Source: Betaproteobacteria bacterium
GTDB lineage: Bacteria > Pseudomonadota > Gammaproteobacteria > Burkholderiales > JAHFRG01
NCBI GenBank assembly: GCA_023258935.1
Contig: JAHFRG010000055.1
Location: 1 to 10,294, forward strand
Direction: 5' to 3'
Length of the DNA stretch: 10,294 bases
The number at the start of each line of letters is the position of its first letter. Within the stretch, counting starts at the first letter, position 1. The position numbers were made by a program, and so were the translations under genes. Positions 1 through 6,226 of this stretch are shown here, piece after piece. The notes under the pieces were generated by a model that did no database searches, was not told where the DNA came from, and worked only from the letters and a program-made list of their open reading frames with translations.

Positions 1-724
1 GCGCCCCTACCAAGTCGGTGCCGGAATCAGTGAGTGCGAAACCCCGACGGCGGCGCAAGTGTTTTTCGTCGAGTGAATAAGCGGTATAGCCTTTGCTGTC
101 ATCCGTAACCACCGACACGAGTCGCATATAGTTGAGTTTGGATGGTGCTTTGAACAATACGCCGCGGCGGTGGCGTTCGCGTCCCGCCGGCGTCAATGCC
201 GCCCATGCGGCATACAGCAGGGCAAGTTGCAGCTTGTCGTCATTTGTTGTTTCATCTTTTTGCCATTCGGTGATGTGCCGCGCGAAGGCGAGTTCTGAAA
301 ACGGTTCGCCAAAAAGTTTTGCAAGCTGTTTCTCAACCACGGGACCGTCCACTGCTGCTGCTGTTTCGGGTTTTACCTTGTTCCTCGCCTTGCGCTGCAC
401 GAACAGGCGCTTGCAACTATAAAGCGGGGCAAGCTCATGGTGACGCGCTGAAAGCTTGCTCACCTCTTCCTGAATGCCGAACAAATCGGCGACGAAGTCA
501 TCGAGGTGAGGGCTCAGCGCGATCAGCAGTTCCGATTCTTCTTTTTTTGCCAGCGCTACAGGGTTGGCGCGGCCGGCTTCAACGCGATGGCGCAGCTCAG
601 CATCTGCCTCACTGAGAAAATTCAGAAACACAGCGTCTAGACGCAGCAAGCCATCCCGGAGGTAAAGGTCTTCAAAAGAAAGCCCGTGACGCAGCTTGAG
701 TGCCGTTTCCTGATGCGTAGTCAT
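1..724 (-). CDS. Probable large FAD-dependent oxidoreductase, N-terminal part (runs off left edge)
   Basis: The minus strand is open from the ATG at 724-722 down to base 1, giving 241 codons with no stop. The protein begins MTTHQETALKLRHGLSFEDL and is mostly helical and charged, with a conserved-looking stretch around residues 76-100 (ALSPHLDDFVADLFGIQEEV) and a single cysteine in the motif LYSCKRLF. From memory this matches the N-terminal region of large (about 1000-residue) betaproteobacterial oxidoreductases that later carry a Cys-rich iron-sulfur segment and a GltD-like FAD/NAD(P)H domain. Those domains lie outside the window, so the function is inferred, not seen. No strong Shine-Dalgarno precedes the ATG, but no other start lies close upstream in frame. 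The gene is oriented like ald but separated from it by about 125 bp holding a candidate promoter. The reading frame is well supported; the product name is tentative. Confidence 0.6.
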   Translation of the reverse strand, partial: MTTHQETALKLRHGLSFEDLYLRDGLLRLDAVFLNFLSEADAELRHRVEAGRANPVALAKKEESELLIALSPHLDDFVADLFGIQEEVSKLSARHHELAPLYSCKRLFVQRKARNKVKPETAAAVDGPVVEKQLAKLFGEPFSELAFARHITEWQKDETTNDDKLQLALLYAAWAALTPAGRERHRRGVLFKAPSKLNYMRLVSVVTDDSKGYTAYSLDEKHLRRRRGFALTDSGTDLVGA

Positions 725-817
725 GCAGCGCTTGAAGGAATCCGTTTAAAAGCGTGCATTATCGCTTGTTGATAAACGTCGTTCAACCGCTGTGGAGTTA
801 TATGCATAGATGTTTGG

Positions 818-850
818 ATTATATGTGCGGGAAAAGATTCAATTCGCACA
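818..850 (-). promoter_or_regulatory. Candidate promoter with inverted repeat upstream of the 1-724 gene
   Basis: Read on the minus strand, a perfect TATAAT lies at 823-818. A 6-bp inverted repeat (TGTGCG at 824-829, CGCACA at 845-850) flanks the spacer just upstream of it and begins next to the ald stop codon. The -35 is poor: CGAATT at 17-bp spacing, or TTGAAT at only 13 bp. The repeat could be an operator or merely a hairpin in the ald 3' end without a T-tract. The rest of the 725-848 gap shows nothing else convincing. Confidence 0.3.
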
Positions 851-1963
851 CTAAGCCAATGCCTGTTCCGGGGAGACATAAGGTTTGCCCATATCTTCGG
901 CGAGGTTTTTATAGGTGATATGGCCAGCATGTATTTGTAACCCGTTTTTAAGTCCTGGATCGGTGAAGACCGCAGCTTTTAGTCCGCGTTTGGCGAGCGC
1001 GCGCGCATAGGGCAGAGTGGCTTGAGTCAATGCAAGTGTCGCCGTGCGCGCTACAGCGGAAGGCATGTTGGCGACACAGTAATGCACTACGCCTTCCTCC
1101 AAGTAAAGCGGGTTGGAATGTGTTGTCGGACGCGAGGTCTCGGCGATGCCGCCCTGGTCTATCGACACATCCACCAGTACCGAACCCGGCCGCATTTTTC
1201 TCAGGAGCTCCCGGGAAATCAGTTTGGGCGGCTGTTTGCCCGTAATCGACACCGCGCCAATGACAAGATCTGCATCGGCAACATGTTCGGCGAGAATCAA
1301 CGGCTCAGAAAGTCGGGCTTTTATTTTGCCTGGGTAAGCTCGTTCAAGCTGCGTAAGCCGCGGCGCATTCAAGGCAAGGACAGTCACGTCTGCGCCCATG
1401 CCCACCGCAACATGCGCAGCATTTGCTCCTACCGTGCCAGCACCGATGATAACAACCTTACCGGGAGCGACACTCGGAATGCCGGAAAGCAGCACCCCGC
1501 TGCCGCCGTTTGCCATCTGCAAGGCCCAGGCGCCTACCTGGATCGAAAGCCTTCCTGCGATTTGCGACATGGGCGCAAGCAGAGGTAATTCGCCCGCAGT
1601 ATCGGTCACGGTTTCATACGCAACGCAGGAGACTTTTGCTTCCAGCATGCGCTCAAGCAGAATGCGATTGGGCGCAAAATGCTGGTAACAGAACAGCGTT
1701 TGCCCGGGGCGAACCAGTTTAAATTCCGCGGGCTGTGGTTCCTTAACTTTTACCACCAGTTCGCAGTCATAAATATTGGCAGGGCTGTTGCCGATGCAAG
1801 CGCCGGCATCGCGATAGGCCGAATCAGGGAAACCGATCCGCAAGGCAGCGTTGGTTTCGATCCATACCTCGTGGCCTTCGCTGCAAAGCAGCTTCACACC
1901 TTCGGGTGTCAGTCCGACCCGGTATTCGTGGTCTTTGATTTCCCTGGGTACACCGATGCGCAT
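851..1963 (-). CDS. ald: Alanine dehydrogenase
   Basis: This 370-residue protein has the usual length for alanine dehydrogenase, which interconverts L-alanine and pyruvate plus ammonia using NAD(H) in the cytoplasm. The start MRIGVPREIKDHEYRVGLTP is diagnostic. Expected pyruvate-site and catalytic residues are visible: Arg15, Lys74 (VKVKEPQ), His95 (CYQHFAP) and Asp269 (VDVSIDQGG). The Rossmann motif GAGTVG is at 174-179, and HYCVANMPSAVARTATLALT at 294-313 is a family signature. One departure is residue 197: the second beta strand ends VTVLALN, with Ala (codon GCC, 1375-1373) where the NAD-ribose-binding Asp is normally found (VTVLDxN). This could change cofactor preference. GGAG lies about 11 bases before the ATG. 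The gene starts 42 bp after pyrD in the same direction, so co-transcription is likely. The related PntA family is excluded by length and by the C-terminal signature. Confidence 0.93.
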   Translation of the reverse strand: MRIGVPREIKDHEYRVGLTPEGVKLLCSEGHEVWIETNAALRIGFPDSAYRDAGACIGNSPANIYDCELVVKVKEPQPAEFKLVRPGQTLFCYQHFAPNRILLERMLEAKVSCVAYETVTDTAGELPLLAPMSQIAGRLSIQVGAWALQMANGGSGVLLSGIPSVAPGKVVIIGAGTVGANAAHVAVGMGADVTVLALNAPRLTQLERAYPGKIKARLSEPLILAEHVADADLVIGAVSITGKQPPKLISRELLRKMRPGSVLVDVSIDQGGIAETSRPTTHSNPLYLEEGVVHYCVANMPSAVARTATLALTQATLPYARALAKRGLKAAVFTDPGLKNGLQIHAGHITYKNLAEDMGKPYVSPEQALA

Positions 1964-2005
1964 GATTTGCTTGGCTCCAGATTGACGCGAAACCCGCAGA
2001 CGGGT

Positions 2006-3007
2006 CTAAAGCGCCTCAACCAATTCGCTCACTAATTTCGGTCCGCGGTAAATGAGTCCGCTGTAAATCTGTACCAGGCTCGCTCCGGCTTGCAGCTTTT
2101 CCAATGCATCCGCACTGCTCATGATGCCGCCCACGCCTATTATAGTCAGCTGCCCTTGCAGTGCTGCTGTCAGCTGACGGATTACGGCGGTGGATTTTTG
2201 ATTAAGCGGTGCGCCGCTCACGCCCCCGCTTTCCTGGCTTAAGTCCTCGATTCCGGCACGCGAAACCGTGGTGTTGGTGGCTATCACCGCATCAATCTTG
2301 TGCGCGAGCAGCAAAGAGGCGATCTCCCCGATTTCCTGAGGTGCAAGATCGGGAGAGATTTTCAGCGCCAGCGGTACATGTTTCCCAAACAGCTTGGCAA
2401 GCTTCTTTTGCTCTTCTTTCAACACGCCGAGCAACTGGTCGAGTTCCTGTTTTTGCTGCAGTTCGCGCAAGCCGGGCGTGTTCGGCGAGGAAATGTTGAT
2501 AGTGACATAACTTGCAAATGGGTACACTTTGCGCAGACAGGCGATGTAATCGTCAACTGCGTTTTCCATCGGAGTATCGGCGTTCTTGCCGATATTGATT
2601 CCCAGTATCCCCTTGTAGTGGGCACGGCGGATATTTTCTAACAACTTGTCAACACCGTGATTGTTGATTCCCATGCGGTTGATGATGGCTTGAGCTTGCG
2701 GAACCCTGAACAAGCGCGGGCGTGGATTTCCCGGCTGAGGGCGGGGCGTCACGGTTCCGACTTCGATGAAACCGAAACCCAATGCAGCAAGCGCGTTTAT
2801 GTATTCGCCGTTTTTGTCCAGTCCCGCTGCTAGTCCCACGGGGTTGGGAAAATCCAGTCCCAAGACATGACGAGGCTTACCATCAGTCTGTTTACCGAAA
2901 AATCGCAGGCCCAGAGCATGACCAAGATGCAGGGAAGCGAGCGTTAAATCATGGGAAGTTTCGGCATCGAGCTTGAACAGCAGGGGTCGCAACAGGGAAT
3001 AAAACAT
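2006..3007 (-). CDS. pyrD: Dihydroorotate dehydrogenase (quinone), class 2
   Basis: PyrD oxidises dihydroorotate to orotate, the fourth step of pyrimidine synthesis, with FMN and membrane quinone as acceptor. The 333-residue protein starts MFYSLLRPLLFKLDAETSHD, the short amphipathic N-terminal membrane-binding extension that marks class 2 enzymes. The FMN and substrate site is complete: AGLDKNG with Lys65, the NxG region at 138-140, NISSPNTPGLR with the catalytic Ser174, ALKISPD with Lys216, TNTT at 244-247, GVGGI at 291-295 and IYSGLIYRGP near the C terminus. No clear Shine-Dalgarno precedes the ATG, but this start gives the family-typical N terminus. It lies 38 bp after the small ORF at 3046-3243 and 42 bp before ald. 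It is probably part of an aat-bpt-pyrD-ald transcript. Confidence 0.96.
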   Translation of the reverse strand: MFYSLLRPLLFKLDAETSHDLTLASLHLGHALGLRFFGKQTDGKPRHVLGLDFPNPVGLAAGLDKNGEYINALAALGFGFIEVGTVTPRPQPGNPRPRLFRVPQAQAIINRMGINNHGVDKLLENIRRAHYKGILGINIGKNADTPMENAVDDYIACLRKVYPFASYVTINISSPNTPGLRELQQKQELDQLLGVLKEEQKKLAKLFGKHVPLALKISPDLAPQEIGEIASLLLAHKIDAVIATNTTVSRAGIEDLSQESGGVSGAPLNQKSTAVIRQLTAALQGQLTIIGVGGIMSSADALEKLQAGASLVQIYSGLIYRGPKLVSELVEAL

Positions 3008-3045
3008 GGCGTGATTTTAACCGTTTCCGTTGCCGCGTAAAAATT

Positions 3046-3243
3046 TTATAAGGCCAGTGAAGCGGATTCCTTTTCGGGGGTAGGCTGGCGTCGCAACAAC
3101 AATTCGTACAGGGCCAGCAACGATAAGATCAAACGCGTGGCAGCGGAAATGGCCAGATAAATCGCGGCTGCTGGATAAAGCGCGCCAAACCGGCTGGATT
3201 CAAAAACGCGTCGTATGGGGTGTCTGCTGAAATGTAAACTCAT
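3046..3243 (-). CDS. Small predicted membrane protein between bpt and pyrD
   Basis: This is an open frame of 65 codons from an ATG 10 bp after the bpt stop to a TAA 38 bp before pyrD. The frame continues further upstream into bpt, but a start there would only read bpt antisense to its frame, so the first ATG outside bpt was chosen. The protein has a basic N terminus (MSLHFSRHPIRRVFESSRFG), one hydrophobic stretch at about residues 21-50 (LYPAAAIYLAISAATRLILS onward) interrupted by Arg37, and a charged tail. No Shine-Dalgarno is visible. I do not recognise it as a family. The hydrophobic part loosely recalls the N-terminal membrane segment of sulfatase/LTA-synthase-type enzymes, so it could be a remnant of one. 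It could also be a non-coding gap that happens to be open. Confidence 0.4.
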   Translation of the reverse strand: MSLHFSRHPIRRVFESSRFGALYPAAAIYLAISAATRLILSLLALYELLLRRQPTPEKESASLAL

Positions 3244-3253
3244 CAATACGCTA

Positions 3254-3994
3254 TCACGGGGCCGCAACATGGCCGGACAGCGGCTGCCAACAGTCATTAA
3301 TCAGCCCCTGCATAGGCTGGAACTTGGCTTTGTAGGCCATTTTGCGGCTCTCTGCGATCCAGTAGCCGAGGTACAGATAGGGCAGCCCGAGGGTGCGGCA
3401 CAATTCGATTTGCCACAGCACATTATATGTGCCGAAGCTTGCTCCCTGTACACCGGGCTCAAAAAAAGTGTATACCGATGACAGGCCGTCGTGCAGGCGG
3501 TCTATGATACTCACCATGCGCAGTGTTGATCCATCGCGAAATTCAACCAGGCGCGATTCGACATTGCTTTGCAATAGGAAATGCTGATACTGCTCGCGGC
3601 TGTCCTGGTCCATTCCGCCACCGGAATGACGGCTTGCCTGGTAGCGCAGATACAGCGCGTAGTGCTCTGCGTTGTATTTCAGGTCCAGCAATTCGGCACG
3701 CAGCTTCTGATGGCGTTTCCAGGCGCGGCGCTGCGCACGCGATGGGGTAAAGGAGCCGGCAACGAGGCGCACTGGAACACAGGCGCGGCAGCTGTCGCAA
3801 TGCGGCCTATAAGTAAAAGCGCCGCTGCGGCGGAAACCGCTTCTTACCAGCTCGCTGTAGACCGCGGTGTCAATCAGGTGACTCGGGGTCGCCACTTGCG
3901 AGCGCGCCATTTTCCCGGGCAAATAGCTGCACGGGTAGGGAGCAGTCGCGTAGAACTGCAATACAGATAAGGGAAATTCATTTAAGTAAGTCAT
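3254..3994 (-). CDS. bpt: Leucyl-tRNA:protein transferase (Asp/Glu leucyltransferase)
   Basis: Bpt (also annotated ate) moves leucine from leucyl-tRNA onto N-terminal Asp or Glu of proteins, creating a primary N-degron for ClpS/ClpAP. The 246-residue product is of family length. It shows the N-terminal cysteine motif YPCSYLPG (Cys22), then FRRSGAFTYRPHCDSCRACVP with Cys66, Cys69 and Cys72, and the GNAT-like C-terminal half with LSSVYTFFEP (171-180), SFGTYNVLWQI (186-196), YLYLGYWI (206-213) and KMAYKAKFQP (218-227). Its ATG lies 17 bp inside the end of aat, in another frame, which points to translational coupling between the two transferases. The eukaryotic arginyltransferase relatives differ in substrate; in bacteria this architecture next to aat is normally assigned leucyl transfer. 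Confidence 0.94.
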   Translation of the reverse strand: MTYLNEFPLSVLQFYATAPYPCSYLPGKMARSQVATPSHLIDTAVYSELVRSGFRRSGAFTYRPHCDSCRACVPVRLVAGSFTPSRAQRRAWKRHQKLRAELLDLKYNAEHYALYLRYQASRHSGGGMDQDSREQYQHFLLQSNVESRLVEFRDGSTLRMVSIIDRLHDGLSSVYTFFEPGVQGASFGTYNVLWQIELCRTLGLPYLYLGYWIAESRKMAYKAKFQPMQGLINDCWQPLSGHVAAP

Positions 3995-4676
3995 TATCGA
4001 GCCGCCACATCCCCTCTACACCCTCATAGTGTATCAATTCTTCGATGATTCGCGTAAATTGTGTGCGCGGAATCTCGCGCGCGCCAAACGATGCCAGGTG
4101 CGCAGTCTTCATCTGGCAGTCAATGATGCCGAAGCGCCAGCGTGCCAGTTGTTTTACCAGATGCACAAAAGCGATCTTTGAAGCATCGCTTGTGCGTGAA
4201 AACATGGACTCCCCGAAAAACGCTCGGCCCAGCGCCACACCATAAAGTCCTCCGGCGAGCTTGCCGTCTATCCAGGTTTCCACCGAATGGGCATACTCCA
4301 TGAGATGCAATTCCCGGTAAGCCTTGATCATGCCGGGGTTGATCCAAGTCCCTCTTTGTTTGTGGCGCGGCGCAGCACAACCCGCAATGACTTGGTCAAA
4401 TGAGCGGTCAGCAAAAACCTGGTAATTGTGCTTTTGTAGCGCTTTGCGCAGCGAGCGGGAAATTTTGAGTTCAGCAGGGAATAACACCATACGTGGGTCG
4501 GGGCTCCACCACAGAATGGGCTCGTCTTCGTTGAACCAGGGAAAAATGCCTTTCGAATAGGCTTGGATCAGGCGTTTACAGGATAAATCGCCGCCCAAGG
4601 CTAGCAAGCCGTTAGGCTCAAAGAGCGCAAGCTCCGGCGGGGGAAAGGAGAGGTCGGAGGTAAGCCAGGGAATCAT
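3978..4676 (-). CDS. aat: Leucyl/phenylalanyl-tRNA:protein transferase
   Basis: Aat transfers Leu or Phe from tRNA to proteins with N-terminal Lys or Arg, making them substrates of ClpS/ClpAP. The 232-residue sequence is textbook: PNGLLALGGDLS (21-32), GIFPWF (43-48), ILWWSPDPRMVL (54-65), GTWI (109-112), AHSVETW (129-135), FGESMFSR (154-161) with Glu156, and the catalytic-region IDCQ with Asp186 and Gln188, numbered as in the Escherichia coli enzyme. It ends inside bpt. The ATG at 4676-4674 gives the betaproteobacterial N terminus MIPWL. That start is unusual: no Shine-Dalgarno precedes it, and the start codon and first codons form the 3' arm of a perfect 16-bp inverted repeat (4666-4703), with a three-codon ORF ending on the start codon as ATGA. 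Translation may therefore depend on hairpin opening or re-initiation. Confidence 0.96.
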   Translation of the reverse strand: MIPWLTSDLSFPPPELALFEPNGLLALGGDLSCKRLIQAYSKGIFPWFNEDEPILWWSPDPRMVLFPAELKISRSLRKALQKHNYQVFADRSFDQVIAGCAAPRHKQRGTWINPGMIKAYRELHLMEYAHSVETWIDGKLAGGLYGVALGRAFFGESMFSRTSDASKIAFVHLVKQLARWRFGIIDCQMKTAHLASFGAREIPRTQFTRIIEELIHYEGVEGMWRLDNDLLK

Positions 4677-4703
4677 CGCTTCATTTTAAGCGATGATTCC
4701 CTG
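4666..4703 (-). repeat. Perfect 16-bp inverted repeat over the aat start codon
   Basis: The arms are 4666-4681 (CAGGGAATCATCGCTT) and 4688-4703 (AAGCGATGATTCCCTG), exact reverse complements with a 6-base loop. In the minus-strand RNA the loop reads AAAAUG, and the 3' arm carries the aat AUG (4676-4674) and its next codons. The hairpin also begins 27 bases after the sodC stop codon, so it could protect or punctuate the sodC mRNA. No T-tract follows it, so it is not a canonical intrinsic terminator. Confidence 0.85.
4673..4684 (-). other. Three-codon leader ORF (Met-Lys-Arg) overlapping the aat start
   Basis: On the minus strand ATG AAG CGA TGA runs from 4684 to 4673. Its TGA overlaps the aat ATG as ATGA, the classic re-initiation overlap. 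A weak Shine-Dalgarno-like AGGGA lies about 13 bases upstream, inside the 5' arm of the hairpin. Translation of this mini-ORF is inferred only from the arrangement. Confidence 0.35.
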
Positions 4704-4730
4704 CCCGGCATAGCTTGAGATCCTGCCGCT

Positions 4731-5267
4731 TTAATATCCGGATTTCTTCTGCTCAACGAGGTGGACTACGCCGCAAGCCACCCTGGGTCCGGCATTCCCT
4801 GCGGGCTGCGATTTCAGGTCATCCGGATTGGCATGCACGATCACGCCTTTGCCGACAATGCTGTTGGTCGACTGATCCAAGGTGATACCACCCACTTCAA
4901 TTGAGAGCGTGGCATTGCCCGATTTGTCGGCGGTGAGATTGCCCAAGTCGCCGCCGTGATGTTCTGTGCTGTCCGGTGCGCCATGGGGCTTGCCCGCGGG
5001 ATTGAAATGCCCGCCTGCACTCATGGCGTCAGCCGCGCTGCAATCGCCTTTTTCGTGAACGTGAAAACCGTGCGAGCCCGGGGTCAGGCCGCTCACGTTC
5101 GCTGCCACCAGCACTTTGTCGCCTTTCTGGGTAAAGGTGACGGTGCCGGAGACCTTATTACCCTTGGTGGGCTGCAGGTTTGCGGTGGCCGAGGTGGTTT
5201 TGCCGCCCAGCCAGGCGCAACCCGCCATAATCAGTAAGCAAGATAAAGCTGCAAGCAAAATTCTCAT
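4731..5267 (-). CDS. sodC: Cu/Zn superoxide dismutase, predicted lipoprotein
   Basis: SodC dismutates superoxide to hydrogen peroxide and oxygen in the cell envelope. The 178-residue product starts MRILLAALSCLLIMAGCAWL, a lipoprotein signal with lipobox MAGC (acylated Cys17). Residue +2 is Ala, which favours outer-membrane sorting. The active site is complete: copper ligands His69, His71 (GFHVHEKGDC), His87 and His145, zinc ligands His87, His95, His104 and Asp107, a Cys76-Cys165 disulfide and the electrostatic Arg162 (GNAGPRVACG). The frame is open further upstream, but AAGGAG sits 6 bases before the ATG at 5267-5265, while the alternative ATG at 5273 directly abuts that site, so 5267 is the start. 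It follows the Rieske gene by 47 bp and is probably co-transcribed with it. Confidence 0.95.
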   Translation of the reverse strand: MRILLAALSCLLIMAGCAWLGGKTTSATANLQPTKGNKVSGTVTFTQKGDKVLVAANVSGLTPGSHGFHVHEKGDCSAADAMSAGGHFNPAGKPHGAPDSTEHHGGDLGNLTADKSGNATLSIEVGGITLDQSTNSIVGKGVIVHANPDDLKSQPAGNAGPRVACGVVHLVEQKKSGY

Positions 5268-5314
5268 TATCATCTCCTTATGCTGTTTAGTTTTACACTG
5301 CGAAGCGATACAGT

Positions 5315-6016
5315 CTAGCACCTGACTTGCTGCCGGCAAAAGTTTGTCAACTCGGTGACGACGACGTCGCCGGTTGCTGGTTTCTGCGCTTTGTTGGAAC
5401 CATACTCCAAATTCAGCTTGAAGTCGTACATGGAAAAGAAATCGTTGAACAATTCTCCGCCCAGCGTGCCGACCGCGAACAACTCATCGGTATTCTTGTT
5501 GTGCTCAAGGATGATTGCCGCAAGCGGCTGTGGTGCCGGACCGGAAACCACTTTTGCGCCTTGAGCAGGATCGTATTCGCTGTGCTCGGCGCAGCAGTGA
5601 ATCACGTTGGCCTTCCCGATATTTGAGCTGACGCTGCCGCGATAGCTGATAAAGCTGATCTGCTTGGTTGGATAGGCAAGGCGGTGTGCGCATATTGCGG
5701 AATAGGCGACAACGGAATGGTCTACACCCACCCCGCCTTTCCAGTGATAGCTTTTGCCATCGGCAGTGAGCAGCATTGCGTCACTCATAGTGGGCTTACC
5801 GAGATTCAACAGAAAGCACGGCGTGCCTAGGAAAGGATAATGGAAGATATAATTTTGCTTGACTTGCAGCCCGGATGTCTTGAGCGGCCTGCCGTCGTAG
5901 TCCACCAAGCGTGTTCTGGAATAAAATCGGGGCTCGGTGTTGGTTAAAGCGAATGTGTTGCCTGCAGCCAACGCCGCGCCAGCGGCACAGATTTTGATAA
6001 ATTCCCGTCGTTCCAT
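5315..6016 (-). CDS. Tat-exported Rieske [2Fe-2S] protein, atypical
   Basis: This 233-residue protein begins MERREFIKICAAGAALAAG, a twin-arginine (Tat) signal with RR at 3-4. Export after cofactor folding fits a Rieske domain, seen as ICAHR (Cys109, His111) and CCAEHSEYDPAQG (Cys142, His145), followed by VVSGPAPQPL, the usual post-cluster loop. It would transfer electrons outside the cytoplasm; the partner is unknown. Two features separate it from the cytochrome bc1 subunit: neither cluster box has the extra cysteine that forms the bc1 disulfide (CTHLGC/CPCHGS), and the gap between His111 and Cys142 is 30 residues, compared with about 16. Cys141 precedes the second box, and the C terminus (NFCRQQVRC) has two further cysteines. 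An SD-like GGAGAGG precedes the ATG and a candidate promoter lies just upstream. The fold assignment is firm; the role is not known. Confidence 0.85.
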   Translation of the reverse strand: MERREFIKICAAGAALAAGNTFALTNTEPRFYSRTRLVDYDGRPLKTSGLQVKQNYIFHYPFLGTPCFLLNLGKPTMSDAMLLTADGKSYHWKGGVGVDHSVVAYSAICAHRLAYPTKQISFISYRGSVSSNIGKANVIHCCAEHSEYDPAQGAKVVSGPAPQPLAAIILEHNKNTDELFAVGTLGGELFNDFFSMYDFKLNLEYGSNKAQKPATGDVVVTELTNFCRQQVRC

Positions 6017-6039
6017 AACCTCTCCGAAGCCTTATTACT

Positions 6040-6069
6040 TTTTTAGCACTCATTGCACCGCGATGTCAA
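6040..6069 (-). promoter_or_regulatory. Candidate sigma-70 promoter of the Rieske-sodC unit
   Basis: On the minus strand a perfect -35 TTGACA (6069-6064) is followed after 18 bp by TAAAAA (6045-6040), a 4/6 match to the -10. This would start RNA about 17 bases before the Rieske ATG. The remainder of the 6017-6226 gap is the shared upstream region with the plus-strand gene at 6227, for which I see no convincing promoter. Confidence 0.5.
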
Positions 6070-6226
6070 CCAAACAGCCCACAGATTGGAACTTAACTAA
6101 AGACAGCAGCAAACTGTTCTCAGCTCGGCCATTAACTTTTCCATCAGGGGAATCGCATGGCCAGGCGCTGGTAATGCACACCGGTTCGGGCTATCCTTTG
6201 GTTATGAATAATATCGAGGAGAAAGA

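Noticed and set aside
132..615. Plus-strand frames of 96 and 98 codons near the left edge
   Set aside because: They are antisense to the uninterrupted 241-codon minus-strand frame at 1-724, which has the more protein-like sequence.
1022..1588. A 188-codon plus-strand open frame and several shorter ones opposite ald
   Set aside because: They lie entirely antisense to a complete alanine dehydrogenase with conserved motifs, and their translations look like Cys/Arg/His-rich shadow sequence.
5268..5339. Longer sodC start points upstream of 5267
   Set aside because: They would put charged residues before the lipoprotein signal, and AAGGAG is correctly spaced only for the ATG at 5267.
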